DNA of 64,000 bases from Arbacia lixula (GCA_963669155.1 OZ022589.1:4570854-4634853), one strand, 5' to 3'. Shown: positions 23,446 through 36,177, counted from the first letter of the stretch. The notes: generated from the sequence alone by a model not told the origin. A program made the numbers and translations.

Positions 23446-23653
23446 TTGATTAATTTGGTTGGATAAGGTATCAAAGTGGTGAGATCAACGTTGATATTAT
23501 GTTTGTGTTTAGAGTAAAGGTTACATGTACTGCTGTCTCCTGGACTGAGGTTAAGAATTGGACAAGTAGTTGGCTATTGTTAAGATATCTAACGCGGATA
23601 AATTGTGGCAGTAGAATGTATCATATAGTCTTAATTCATCTCCATCTCCCTTT

Positions 23654-23658
<5 letters not shown>

Positions 23659-23709
<51 letters not shown>

Positions 23710-23719
23710 CTCTCTCTCC
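23659..23719 (+). repeat. (CT)n microsatellite
   Basis: CT repeat with two CTAT interruptions, followed by CCTTCT. Confidence 0.95.
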
Positions 23720-23724
23720 TTCTA

Positions 23725-24860
23725 CATGTTCTATGACCGGGACCATAGAGGCTAGGAAGATACTCTCCTTATCAATCTTACCAGAAAAAAAAACACGATT
23801 TAATGTACAAGCAGATTGCCAGGTCTGCACTTGTTGGTAGTGATTTTTAATCAAGATTAGTTTGTCAATCAGGCGTTAAACGATGAAGAATTAAACGATC
23901 CACCTCGATTATTTATATTAGTATATTTATATATATACATATATATATATACCGTCTTCACTGAGATTACTAATATATTTGTTAACACTTGCTTACACGT
24001 ATACCCACTGATGTGGCACGTTTGAGGACGATGCCTTAGAGCATGGCAACAACCTGCTAATAATAATGTTAATAATGATGAATCGATACGCATACTCATC
24101 ATATTAGCTCACGACAAGGCGCTAGAGGGTGGCTACCAGTAGCGCTGAACTCCACATTTACCTAGGAGGCGTCCCCCTCCCTCCATCACCCCAGTCCCCT
24201 CGCTTTCCTCTACGCAGGAGCAGGTGATATAAATAGAGTGCTTTTGTGTGCCGGGCATTTTAGCCTTCCGCCACCCCTCCACATAGCCTTTCGCCTCTCC
24301 TGAAGTGTAAGGAAAGTAAATTGAAAGGAGTGCGCTGTTTCCCGTCGTATCACAGGTCTCAAGATAACAGTAAACAGCGCTCGTGATGTGCCCGCCACTT
24401 CCCCCGCTTGCATTTTAGACGGCAAATATATATGACGTACACCTCCACCTGACGTATATGTACCCCACGTTTCCCTCATGCCGAGGTGGAGTGGATGCAA
24501 AGTGAGAGACGAAGGAATGAAAACGAAGAAAACTGATGGATAACTGATGGTCCTTCGTTCAGTAGATTCAGAGAGGGTGTTAATACACTTGAGATAAAAG
24601 CAAAACAAAAAATGAGAGAATCAATAGGACGCACAGTGCATGCTAAACAGAAATATACTAAGAGATGAAGCGAAAGGTGAAAAAACGAGTAAAGCTCATA
24701 CATATATATATAGAGACATATATATATATATACATTCACGTCAATAGATATAGAAATGTAAATATATATTCATTGATATACCACGTAGACAGGTCTCACA
24801 GATATGTAGATATGATAGAGAAAGATCTAAATAAAATTGATAAAGGAGAGAGATGGGGAC
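23725..24860. other. no gene recognised; TA-rich simple sequence
   Basis: Includes (TA)n patches at 23928-23952 and 24700-24733. A GATATAAATAG TATA-like string at 24225 has no associated frame or transcript evidence. Frames near 24210-24984 are low-complexity. Confidence 0.5.
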
Positions 24861-24877
24861 GGGGGGGGGGGGGGGGG
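24861..24877 (+). repeat. poly-G run (17 G)
   Basis: Uninterrupted G run following GA-rich sequence. Confidence 0.95.
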
Positions 24878-24901
24878 AGGGTTGGTGAATGAAGAAAGAA
24901 A

Positions 24902-24938
24902 TGGAATAAATGGAATGGAATAAATGGAATGGAATAAA
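24902..24938 (+). repeat. 14-bp tandem repeat, about 2.7 copies
   Basis: Unit TGGAATAAATGGAA starts at 24902, 24916 and 24930. Confidence 0.9.
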
Positions 24939-24939
24939 G

Positions 24940-26085
24940 AAGAAATGGACTAGTACGGAAAGTATCATACATTACAAGTACCATTTAACAATTCATGAAT
25001 GAAACTTATATGTTAATAATCGTCACAGTAAGATCAGATACACCTTATCTAACAATATAAGATATGTAGCTTGTTCAATTTCATGATTGTTATCTTCCAA
25101 TGAAAATAATATTTTATCCTTTCAAATGATTCACAAAAATAAACATTCTATCTGTCTTCATTTTGTTCAGATTGATATGCTAGTGGCTCGCTAATATCAT
25201 TGGACTGGACATCTCAGGATATTCGTAGCAGCCCCACAGATATGGTAAGTTGTGTCTTATTCAAATCTTATATGTAAATTCTTACTTCCTGTAAACAAGG
25301 AAAGATATATTTGTGTATTTTGTTTAAATCCTTATATTACCAGGCCTTGGAAACTCTATAGGCCTAGTATGCGTCTCCATGCCAATGGTAATGAGAGAGT
25401 TAAGCATCAATGGCGCAAACATGGCTCCGATACAAACCTTCGATCGTTCTCATGGAGATAGTGATATGAAGAGGAATGTGGCGTAGGGGTATGATAGCCA
25501 TAATGACGGGACACGAACTAGCGGCCGCACCCTCCTGCAGCAATCGCAGATCCCGTTCTTGCCTCATTTAAAAATATTGGATGATACTCATCATAAAATA
25601 ATCATCATTCTGAGGCTATTCTATCACGGCTCTGTTCCTAAAACCAAACGAGAAATCACGACAAAACGGCATTGCCAAGATAACAGCTCGCACCATCCTA
25701 CCCCTTCTTGTACGCCGCTTTACCATTAACATGGTTAACATGATTAATGTTAGCCTTCAATATCAACACTTGCCTTGTTCACTCTGTTTGGAATCGCACC
25801 TCTAAATTTATTATTTAACTGCCATTAACCTTTTGAGTCTCATTACAAACTGCTGCCCAATGGTGTTTGTGTGTATTAGATGTGCAAAAGTACATAAATG
25901 GTGTATAAACGGTTAATCACTCAGTTACACACCGCACTACCACTTCTGAAAAGTCAATATATATTTAATGATATACATTTTTCAGTTATGCTTTATATTT
26001 CAAGTGTACTGTCTAATCTCAACATATTTTTTTTTCACAAGAATGGCGTCTTGTACTGTCTGATCTGATTGCATTGTCAGTTTCC
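24940..26085. other. no gene recognised
   Basis: AT-rich, with no notable repeats apart from an inverted AACATGGTTAACATGATTAATGTT-like stretch near 25730. No coding evidence. Confidence 0.5.
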
Positions 26086-26421
26086 TTAAAGGTAGCCCGT
26101 CCCTTTTGCAGACCTAATTCTGAAAGTTTCCTGAATTTGTCATCATATGACAATGTTTGAGAGCGAGTGGCTATCCAACCTTTTCCTGGAATCGACAAAG
26201 CGTAATATTAGGTTTTGAGGAAACAATCTACGATAATTGATTGAGCTTTGTTTTTTCGTACCAAATCTCAATGAAAATTAGTTAAACTTTCATTTATTCT
26301 ACGGGAGTTATAGTACCTCTGACCTTAAAATTTCACAGTAAATATCCCAAAGATACGTGCTAAATATGAGCAATTTTCATGAAGTTTGCAGATGTTTGTA
26401 AAAGGGATGGGCCCTCTTTAA
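26086..26421. mobile_element. TTAA-bounded MITE, 336 bp
   Basis: The outer 25 bases at each end are inverted with about 20 matches: TTAAAGGTAGCCCGTCCC on the left and GGGATGGGCCCTCTTTAA on the right. The interior is AT-rich and non-coding. The ends resemble, but do not equal, those of the element at 40699-41192. Confidence 0.7.
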
Positions 26422-26424
26422 AAA

Positions 26425-28390
26425 ATGCACAATTTGTATTTATTCGTAATTTATTTTTCCGAGTATCGATCGCCATAAGAAAACAACAGGAGGAAATAGC
26501 CATGAAATAGTCGGTATTATAACCCGCTTGGTGTCATTGGTCCTGGTTTGCTTGAATAAAACACATTCATCCTATGGATCCGAGATTTCCTTGGCTTCGA
26601 AAAGGGTTACTAACTCATGGTCGTGCCTTGCTGCGAAAACATGCAATCGATGCTTGATCGATTCTGTTTTTATAGAGCAGACGGCAAAAACATCCGTCCA
26701 GACATGATATAGGAGAGAGGGTGGAAGTTGGATGAGGTAGAGATATGTCGAAAGTAAAAGAGAAAATTGTAAACTAAAAACAGAATGTTTGAAAATAAAG
26801 GAAAGAGAGAAAGCAGGGGGGAATGGATAAATACAAAAACTAGCGTAGACATGGTAGAAATGCGTCATTCTCATTGAGCCCCAACCCCCACAAAAAGGCG
26901 TGGGAAAATGTCATGTGACATTCAGAGATTCGCCCATAAAATCCTCTCTCATCGTCCCGCCACACCCCTCGGTATTTATTTTTTTCGAGACGTGTCGTCG
27001 TGTCACGAGGCAGCTATCCGCCGGAGAAAGGGCGGGAAAAGTGCTACAGGATATTGATCCTATCTGATACGTGGACTTCTCCCTGGGTTCATGACCTACA
27101 TGTACGCATGCAACCAAAGAAGAGACACTCGTATACACCACATCATGCGACCTGAATACGATCCGACTGCCTTGTCGATTAAAATGAAAAGACACATTTA
27201 CACGCTCTGACCTGACTAAGACCTGCAATTCTTTTTTTTTTCTTTTTGGATAACACTTGGAATAAGCTGCACGGTCCTGTTTCATTACCGGCTTAGATAA
27301 ACAACACAACATTTTGCCAATGATTATCGTCTTTAAGCCTTGTGGAAAGCAATGCTTGTAAAGAAAGATTATAGACTGTGATTCAATCTGGAAGCACTCT
27401 CGGTACATATTTAGAAAGTGTTTTCTTTCCGTTTAAGCCAAATATGTCGATTTACTATATCTCTCTGTTTTATTTTCTTATGAAAACGCTGTACGTCCCG
27501 TTTCGTTTCGTGTGAGTAGAGAATCAGTGACTAGGATTCATATTGTATACATAGTCTTCAGTGGCCGTTAAAGGGAAATTGCAAAAGTGGCATCTATAGA
27601 CAGGTCAGCGAACATGTCGATTGTTTACATATACGTTCTGTTTTGCACTTCGTACCCTACATGGTGAATGTATATTTCAAAGTGACAACGAAACGGAAGG
27701 CAAAAAATATAGCAAACTATATTATGAAACTAGTGAGATTTGTGTAGCGTCTTCACGGTTGCAGTCGAAATGTAAGGTGTGTGTCGGGCATTCGAAACAA
27801 CACACGATGTACAGTAGTCGTTTTGAGTATGTTTTTGTGATCGATAGGCAGATGTACAGTGTTGGTGGAGTGGTTTTGTCGGTGGATGTACACACGGACT
27901 TGCGTAGAGCACAGGGTGATTACCGCTTCGATTGAAGTTTTAAGAAATATTGATGGAAAGAGATCATTCGAAAATGGGAAAATATGAAATATGGGCTACC
28001 AGCTATTAGCTCTTCTAATGAAAGGGGCAGTTAAGAAGGGCTTAACTCAAAGAAATGGGGGGATAGTGGAAATCATTAAAGAAGAGAAGGATAAACGTCT
28101 GTCTGTACCATTGTGTAATATAGTACAATGACGTTATCGCAATCACGAACCAAAATGAGTGGGAGTCTTGTTGAAGATTATCAATTGATAGGAGGCTGGC
28201 TAAACTTTCGCTGTTATTTCCCCTTATGTTAGTCTTTCACTTTCTAGTGTTATCACAGGCGCAGTTGAAAAGATGGAAGTGAGTATTGTGTATCATTACC
28301 ATTTATTATAGTCCACATACTAAGAACGTTGCTATATGATTGGTCAAGAGTTGATCACGTGATGAAGAGTAGTTTTTCCTATCAGATCAA
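26425..28390. other. no gene recognised
   Basis: The longest frame (165 codons, minus, 26911-27408) includes a lysine run from a poly-T tract and no recognisable domain. A TTAAAGGGAAATTGC string at 27570 looks like a lone MITE end without a partner. Confidence 0.5.
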
Positions 28391-28395
28391 GTGAG

Positions 28396-28527
28396 AATAA
28401 AAGTTCGTTACACCCTAGGTGATAGTACTTTTTGGTTTCGCTGATCTCTACACTCCTCACAGTCCTAATGCGTGATTAATATTTTTGAGCACGCGCGAAA
28501 TAAAAGTGCGTTACACTCGGACTATCA
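28396..28527 (+). repeat. diverged direct repeat pair upstream of the Crypton relic
   Basis: AATAAAAGTTCGTTACACCC (28396) and AATAAAAGTGCGTTACACTC (28499) are related 20-base strings 103 bases apart in the same orientation. Both are followed by a GATAG/CTATCAG stretch. Confidence 0.6.
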
Positions 28528-28801
28528 GTTTTAGCTCGAAGCAGACGACGCCGCAGTGCAAATTTGTGATTGTAAATATCGCGCTACGCCGGGCGCGGGT
28601 ACGTATGTACACGCACACGTACGTACGTAGCCTATGCACAGTTCGTGTTTACCATAGACATAGTCGCGTTTCAATCAAAATTACCCATGCTAATGGAATT
28701 AGATTTGAACTACTCAACGAAATTAAACTGCAACATATGCTGCAAGAAAGTGAAAGTAAGATACAAAGAGACAATTGAAGTTTAGCCTTCGAATATTTCA
28801 G

Positions 28802-29157
28802 AAGTTTTGCACAGCACTAGGGGACGTCGAGTTTGACCAGCTAGCGGACATCGACTTGACATCATTACCATTTGATCAACTGCTTGGAAAATTCTACGCA
28901 GGAGCGAAATCACAAAGTGATGAGTCGTATAGTAAAAAATCTATGCAAGCTTTGCGATATGGTTTGCAGAAATATTTTTTTTGAATTTGCGGGACATAGA
29001 CATTGTTAATGATACTAATTTTGCAAAGTCAGGTCGTGTGTTTAAAACTGTTAGTGCTTCTGTTGAGAATAGAAATGCCCAAGTTAAGAACAAGAACAGA
29101 AATGCGACGTTTCAGTTTAATAACTGCGTTGTGAACATTAACAACTACCGTTACTAG
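28802..29157 (+). pseudogene. Crypton-like tyrosine recombinase fragment, frameshifted
   Basis: After an acceptor-like CGAATATTTCAG ending at 28801, the frame reads KFCTALGDVEFDQL, then LDQLL-type LLGKFYAGAKSQSDE, YSKKSMQALRYGLQKYF. It meets TGA at 28982 just after a run of eight T. In another frame directly beyond the T run it resumes with NLRDIDIVNDTNFAKSGRVF and KTVSASVENRN, and stops at 29155-29157. The combined order (L-x-K/R-FY-A-x-A, YSKKSMQA-x-R-GLQ, R-x-IDIVND, SGRVFK) matches the N-terminal core-binding region of Crypton tyrosine recombinases and the Crypton-derived domain of host proteins such as the ZMYM and QRICH1 types. The catalytic C-terminal R-H-R-Y part is absent downstream. 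The homopolymer indel disrupts the frame unless it is a sequencing error. It may be an element relic or an exon of a domesticated gene. Confidence 0.5.
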
Positions 29158-29159
29158 CG

Positions 29160-30215
29160 TTAGAGTAAACGTTAGACCAGACCTAGCAATTTTAGCCTAT
29201 AATGCTAAGCATGTGCGGAATTGTTTTGCTTGTGAACTTGTGAACTATGATTGACGTCTCTTCACGGCATTTGTATCAGCAACATGATTCAGGTGAACTT
29301 AATACATACCGTAATGCTGTTCGTAGCCTCCCCCTCCAATAACCAGAATATGGTCTAAAAGTTAGATTCAACGATAGGCCTAACGTTAGATTCTCGGTAG
29401 TAGCACCGACCCGAACACTTTTTTACGTCAAATTGTCATTTTTTTGTATAGATAGTTGGTTTCAGATATTGCTCTAAGCTCTGAACGTAGGAGCCCGATT
29501 CATTTTTTTAAAAAAATATTTCCTGAGGCTTGGGCAAATCAACGCAAATTCTGAATGTATACGCTATCTTTTCGAAGCGTAGCTGAGGAAAGATAGTTAC
29601 ATTCAGATCGCCTTGGAAGTGATAGTTCGTCCCATCACCTTCATCAACGTTGATTATTTGCTTACTATTCATCGCTCATATCTCTCGCTCTCCCTTCATC
29701 CCTACCCTAGACGACCACTTAAATTGGGTATCTGCAAGGTGCTGTAAGTACAACCACCCCTCCTCCTCCTCCCGGACCAATTATCGGCTCCTGATAGGGT
29801 ATCAAAACATTGTGAAGACGTCCTAGATGTTAACAATAAACAAGTCGCCCCTCGAGGGGTAAAATCTAAAGGTCATAATGCATTTCTAACCACTCACTAC
29901 GAGAGGGGAAGGGGTTATAAAGACACTTTGCCTACTCTTTATTATCCAATTGTCGTATTTGTTATCCAAATGTCAAGAGCTTGGGTAATTTGTTAGAAAA
30001 ATAATGCTCACATTAGTTTAAAAGCTTATATCGTTTCATGATTTTTTTTTGCTACGACGACTTTCATATTCTGATCATTAACAATAAAACTGTCCTAAAA
30101 TGTTCTATTGTAATGACCTTGATACAATAGGCAGTTGTTGTAATTTGAATAGTTTATTCCATTTCCTAAGTACCCTTTTTGTTATCACGCTTTTATCTAT
30201 CTTTCCCTTACATTC
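29160..30215. other. no gene recognised
   Basis: No catalytic recombinase motif was found downstream of the Crypton-like fragment. Contains inverted CTATCTTTTC...GAAAGATAG at about 29567-29597 and a GGGTATCAAAACATTGTG string at 29797 similar to the one at 2753. Confidence 0.45.
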
Positions 30216-30218
30216 CCT

Positions 30219-30220
<2 letters not shown>

Positions 30221-30261
<41 letters not shown>
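30221..30261 (+). repeat. (CT)n microsatellite
   Basis: Twenty perfect CT units inside a broader pyrimidine-rich stretch. Confidence 0.96.
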
Positions 30262-30265
<4 letters not shown>

Positions 30266-30612
30266 CTCCCGCTCTCTGTTTCTTTCTCTCGTTCGTTATT
30301 TATTATTCAGCCCTATATACCTATTCAATTTTATGTTTTTGCCTTTTAATTCTGTCAATTCTGAGTTCTTCTCCTCACCCGTTTGTTTAGTTTTGTCATG
30401 GCAAAGCACCGTTCATAACTTTTTCTCCCCCGTCCCTACTTTTCAATAGCCTTCTTCTGTTTTGCTTTTCATATCTTAACTTAACCAACCCCCTATTCCA
30501 ATTTCTCTTTGTTTTACAATTACTATCAAATAAGCATGAAATATTATTCGTAAGCTTCTCTCCATCACCATCTCTCCCTTCCTCTCTATTTTACTTTCAA
30601 ACGCACCCCACT

Positions 30613-30633
30613 CCCCCCCCCCCCCCCCACCGA
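30613..30633 (+). repeat. poly-C run
   Basis: Long C run in pyrimidine-rich surroundings; a second run lies at 30823-30833. Confidence 0.93.
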
Positions 30634-30839
30634 TCTACCTTCCTTATTATAGAACATAACTAGTCACCCATGTCGGTCTTTTCTATGTCTGCATGTCCCT
30701 TCCGCTGTCTGTCTGTCTTTCTTTCTTTCTCCTTCTCCTCTCTTTCTCTTCCCATACCGTCTCCTTCCTGTGCTAAGGCACTTTTCATAACATTCCCGCG
30801 CCTTGCAACATCCAGCAACTACCCCCCCCCCCCCGCTAC

Positions 30840-32755
30840 CCACCCAGCCCCGCAGCCGGATCGATATGCGACTGATCATTCTGCATTGAGTTTCGCCAAC
30901 AGGGTAAAGCTAGCTCCCTCTGTGGCAAACTGGCGAGCTTAGGCGAGGAGATCTCACCCCAAGCCACGGCAGTCTCGAGTATTTGGCGGTTTCCATTAGT
31001 CTAATCCCAACACAACGCGTACTCCTACCTGCAAAGCCCACCTTATCCCCCGTGAAATGTTTTCGATTGAAATAGCTGATGCTCCCAATCATGGGAACTG
31101 AATACATAATATCATTACATTTCCGCTGTTCTGCAAGAATATCTTATTAGCGCATGCAGTGCTCGAACATAAAAGAAAACAAACATACACAAAACGGACA
31201 ACTGCTTTCCGGTATAGCATAAACCTTGTGCAATTCAAATGTCAATTTCCCACTGCTGACACTAACAAATTCATCTTAAAAGCATCTTTGTTTCTCAAAA
31301 GCAATATGGATTTGTCACCTTTTCAAAACAATTGATTCAAGGAAACAGAAAACTAACAATTCAAAGGCGAAGTCTACCTAATATGATAACTTTTATTGAA
31401 TAAAAGAAGAAAAATGCTGTATCAGCTGGCGAAATACTGATTGGATATCTTGATATCATGTGTTATAAAAACAGTTGTACCAAGCTTGCCACATAGAGTA
31501 TATGGGCATAACTAATTATGTGATAATCATTCAAAATGATTAAGGTGATTTTTGTACCAAAATTACACTATACGTACTGGATGGGAAAGCCAATTGCAGC
31601 TCTGTGTGTTCCACATGTGATATATATCACCAGCAATACACACAACTGCCATAGAGCTGCAACTTATCTGGCACACAGCGATTAATCTTCTCAAGCTTCA
31701 TTTCACCATTTTATATTGTTCATATTTCTAAACATTTGGTGATCAAATCGTGTTCTGTTTATTTTTGTTCTTGTTATTTTATGCGTTAAATGTTGAGGGA
31801 TGATCGGTATTGACTTCTGACCTTTAGGTAATAACGATTGGAAAGAAAAACAATGATGGCAATTTACCCCCAGGAATAAGCACAAGGCTCGAAGGATTGT
31901 AAACTAAAATTTTCCGAAGTTATTCTCAATAGGCAAATACAGATACTTCAGTTTAGATCTAATTTAGTAATATTTCTTGACCGTGTCGGTTTAATTTCAT
32001 TACCCTGCCAGTCAAATGTCACCAATACGTATCACATTTTGGCGAGCCGTGCTGCTTAGGTCATGCCCTAAAGACTATTGAAACGTATGGAATCGACACG
32101 CATGCCATCGAATTCGATTAAAATGTATTATATTGTTGGTATTTGTATGAAGCTCTGGGAATAGTTTAAAAGATGGCACGATTCTGGAGACATGTTTTGC
32201 TGATTAAATGGAACATTGCTGTTAGCAAACTGGAAACTCTATCTGATTTATTCCCAACCCATGGACATGAAGGTTGATAATTCCCTGTTTGGTCGTACTG
32301 CCTTTAAAATTATCTGGCATATTCGGCCAAACGAGGGGCTAAAAGAGGACATAACTGCTGGGAGGTAGGTTTGTGAATTTTCTTTTTAACAGCAGCTATA
32401 CAAGGGTAATCCATGTAAATGCATTTATTAAATGTAATGACAGGTCCAGCGAGGGGGAGGGTGGAGGGGGTGTGGGTGAGGCACAGGGGTGCATCTTCTG
32501 CCTCCAAATGTCAATCTCATTATGGTCATGTTCATGGTCATTGCTACACTGATGAAGGCGGAGGTTTCATACACGCTTTTTTTTTCTCTACGTATGATTT
32601 TGATTGGACATACCGTTTTTTAAACATACACAGGTGATTGACTGATTATGTTATTGTTCGGCGAGTATTTTGAAGACAGTCACTTTTTCCGGAAGTTCCC
32701 TTCGAGACTCGCAGGTTTCAACTTTTTTGTTGTTGTTGTTGTTTGTGTTATTTGA
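30840..32755. other. no gene recognised
   Basis: Mixed composition at the start, then AT-rich. The only structured item is the hairpin listed at 31594-31662. Confidence 0.5.
31594..31662. repeat. imperfect hairpin with central palindrome
   Basis: TTGCAGCTCT and AGAGCTGCAA flank GTGTGTT / AATACACAC and a central perfect 14-base palindrome GTGATATATATCAC. Size suits a small inverted-repeat insertion; a structured RNA cannot be excluded. Confidence 0.55.
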
Positions 32756-32760
32756 CAGGG

Positions 32761-32762
<2 letters not shown>

Positions 32763-32806
<44 letters not shown>

Positions 32807-32820
32807 AGGGGGGGGGGGGG
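32763..32820 (+). repeat. (GT)n microsatellite followed by poly-G
   Basis: About 20 GT units then GGAGGGG poly-G. The poly-Cys-Val frames across it are artefacts. Confidence 0.96.
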
Positions 32821-32829
32821 CATTTCACC

Positions 32830-33930
32830 TATTCCAAGGAATGCCTCAGGGTTCCGTGGGGACTTACATTTGTCGACTCCAGATCCCTACGCAACCGTTG
32901 TTTTCGTTCCCGGCATGGAAAGACATAGACATCACTGCTTGTAATGTAAGCTATTTCCTGCATAGCGTTGCGAAACTTAGCAAGCGCAAAGCATTAAGAA
33001 GCAGTCAAGTTCATCGAGGATTGAACTTGTGTATTTTTAAAGTTAAGTGTGTTGTTTTGATATCGTCCATTCTATACTTAACTTACCTTTGTGATGCAAT
33101 GATAAAATATAAAGGGTAACATTATCTGCGTGTGGTAATTGTATACTTTGCCCAAAGAAATGGAAAAATTCAAAATCTTTGATAATTTTCCCAGGTCAAT
33201 ATCATCATAAGCCTTTTTACGATTTCATTGGCCAAGACATTTTTACCCAAATTGTTGCCTATAGCCAGCGCTATAACCGCGTCCTTATGCCTGGGTTTCA
33301 TACAAAGAAATGTCTTGTTGATATCAGGACAATGTAAGCAATTTTGTTTCCATTTCTTCTGGGAATGCAAGTACAATTGATGTCACTTCGGCAGCCTTCA
33401 GCTGGTTAAATGCAAAGGGAATTGAGAGTTATCCCTAAAACATCCAAGCTTTTATTTTGTTATTTTGGCGATCTAGCCTGAAATGCCTAAAAGGCTGAAG
33501 ATATACTTTGAAAACGTTTTCAAATTTTGCACCGTATTTCTTTTCCCCTTTTCTCTTGTTATGTCTGTCTTGTATATCTGTCTCTCTCCTTTTCTCTGTG
33601 TATCTCTCTCTCTTTCTCTCCTACAAATAAACTCAACCTTATTCTCTTTTCCTTTAGTGTCCGTTTGTCTGTCTCTCCCCATTTTTATATTTTCCCCTAT
33701 TCCTATTCGTTTTTCGTCTTCTTCTTTCCTACTCGACACTTTCCTTGTATGCCGCATAAACTTGTCTTTTAATTATGCTAATTCCTTGACCTGTCTCTCT
33801 ATCTCCCTTCCACACCCCCCCCCCCCCCCGCTTGTCATCTGCCTCAGTCGGTAAATATCCTTTATATTGTAACAATATTCATATATTTCATATTAATTAG
33901 TGATCAATTGTATCCATATAAAACTCGATT
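32830..33930. other. no gene recognised
   Basis: Pyrimidine-rich at 33540-33840 with TCTCTC and poly-C (33817-33829), giving Ser/Leu-rich frames. Elsewhere AT-rich. Confidence 0.5.
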
Positions 33931-33934
33931 AAGT

Positions 33935-34208
33935 AAATTGATACGCTGCTCAAGTCTTTGCTTTGATCTCAGACATTGTCCTGGTTGTGGCAACGTGAAG
34001 TTAAATGTATACCGACGTTAAAAATGGCGCCTGGAGACGATAACAATATTTTAGAAGACATGGGATGCAAGAAATTGATACCCTGCTCAAATTTTTGCTA
34101 CCATCTCAGACATTGTCCCGATTGTGGCAACTGGAAGCAAAACGTATACCGACGTTGAATATGGCGCCCGGAGATGTGATCCCAAGCGGATTCAAATGGT
34201 CACATGTC
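33935..34208 (+). repeat. 137-bp tandem duplication, two copies
   Basis: The unit starts with AAATTGATACSCTGCTCAA at 33935 and 34072. It contains CTCAGACATTGTC, GTATACCGACGTT and ATGGCGCC blocks, each exactly 137 bases apart. Copies differ at about one position in seven. 137 is not a multiple of three, which argues against a coding role. Confidence 0.85.
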
Positions 34209-34209
34209 A

Positions 34210-36030
34210 TTCAAGATGAGGAAGACATTTTTCCTGCTATGTTCAGCTTCTGCTCCAGCGTCAATCCTTTTGTGGTACAATTGGCACGTGACTAGCATTG
34301 TCTGGTACCGCGAGGGTTGATGCATGTGTAGCATTAGCATAGGATTGTTCAAAGAGAAACATAATGATGCATGACAGCTACTGAAAACAGATGTCATTTG
34401 ATTCCGTATATGGCAGATCTCACTTCCATGCAAGTGTTATGTTTATGTTGGAATTGATGCAACCAATGCACAGCTGCGCTTTTTATGTGATTAAACTTAA
34501 AATTGAACTTGATACATTTTTTTCTCGCTAATTTGACAAATTGATACTCCTTGTTTCAATGCGCGAAAAATCCGAGGAAAGACACTAGAGGCAGATGTAT
34601 GTGTGTTTGTGTGTGTGTTTGTTTGTTTTGCGAACGTGCATTTAGTGTTAAAAAACTGTTAACACCGTTAAAAAAACTCAAATCAAGCTAGATAACAATT
34701 GACAGACTAATTGATAAGTTTGGACCTAAGAAAATGTTTGTATCAGATGATTAGTTAATTTCAGAATATAACAATTCGCATTGCCAGCTCACAAGGTCTA
34801 GGAGTTGCCAGTGGATTGAGAGGCGTTCCTTGTTTGTCCATGTTCGTCCCCTTTACTGACCTCGTTCCTCCTTCCCTGCCCTTCTTTCTCATTTTGCCTG
34901 CTGACCTGACCTATTTATATTGCGCCCCCAACGAGTAGCTCATCTACAACTCCAATTTCAGCATTTGCATCACTCTACCTCCTCCATGCACTATGCACCA
35001 ATATCACCCTGCCAGGAATATAAACTCCCCGCCTCATGTTATTCACCTACTTTCGCAATAAACCTGTGTCCCTTCTTGTCCAAGTCGTTCTGCATTCATA
35101 TCGGGCCGTCCTTCACCGTGTACGCGCCCCTTCTTCGACGAGTATTCATACTCCATTTCCAACTTTTTCGATTTGATTAAAAGGAAAACACTCGAGTTTA
35201 ATCCGTGCTATGAATGCTCTGGCATACCCCCTTTTTCTAATTCGGGTGTGCGATTGCGATGGGTCGTGGCATTTCAGCTGCACCAATCATACTCGCCTCT
35301 AATAGAAGGGACTACACTTTGTGCAGCACGAAAGATGATATCCCTGCTGCGTTAAGTGGCTAGGGCAATACATATTATCATGCGTATGTGCTTCAAACAA
35401 GACCGCGAAACCGTAACCGACTTGAGACTAGAAACTGAGTAGCCTAGTTATTACTTTTGCTTTATTCCTTTCTTGCTCATTTCACATCTATCCCAAAACC
35501 TCAAGAATACTTTGCGTAGATGTCATTCATGTGAGAGCGGGAGAAGCGGAGAAAGAAAAGCGAAGTGTCGAGACAGGGGAAAGATAGATGTACACGTTTA
35601 TCCATAGAGAGAGAAAGAAGAAATAAAAGAATGAGTGAGCGAAAGACAACATGGAATATGAATGAATAAGAGAGCCAGAGATAGAAACAGGGAGAGAAAT
35701 GGGTAGAGAGAGGGGGTGGGGAGAGGTAGAGAGAGAGAGAGACATGTTTGTGTGTGTTTACATGCGTTTTCGGCTACGTGCTCTGTTTGACCGAATTGAC
35801 CATCGGAAATTGTAGGTAAAAAGCAAATTGAGGTTATCACTGTAAGATGACAGTTCTGCTTAGAGAATCTCCTTTTTTCTTCAAGTCGAAAAATATGCAC
35901 TGAACTTTATTTTCATTAGCTCAAGGCCAATTTTCCACGAGCATGTTCAACAAAACGTCATGAGTAATGCTCTACATTTGTATATGTTGCAATCAATGCA
36001 CCTAAGTACTCCAGTGCTATTCAAAATCTC
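34210..36030. other. no gene recognised
   Basis: A C-rich stretch around 34850-35120 and purine-rich sequence at 35530-35745 give low-complexity frames. No domains recognised. Confidence 0.5.
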
Positions 36031-36053
36031 GGATATATATATGTGTGTATGTA

Positions 36054-36068
36054 GAAGAGATAGAGAAT

Positions 36069-36126
<58 letters not shown>

Positions 36127-36142
36127 TGGAAATGGCGGGATA

Positions 36143-36177
<35 letters not shown>

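Noticed and set aside
26911-27408. 165-codon minus frame
   Set aside because: No domain, contains a Lys run from poly-T, and composition matches the flanking non-coding DNA.
32670-33119. GMPQGSV string resembling the reverse-transcriptase PQGS motif
   Set aside because: Only a handful of residues match, the usual LGPLLF follow-on is missing and the frame starts inside a GT/G microsatellite region.
34160-34176. TGGCGCCCGGAG as a possible retroelement primer-binding site
   Set aside because: It occurs within a 137-bp tandem duplication (also at 34025 in variant form), with no flanking LTR or polypurine tract seen.
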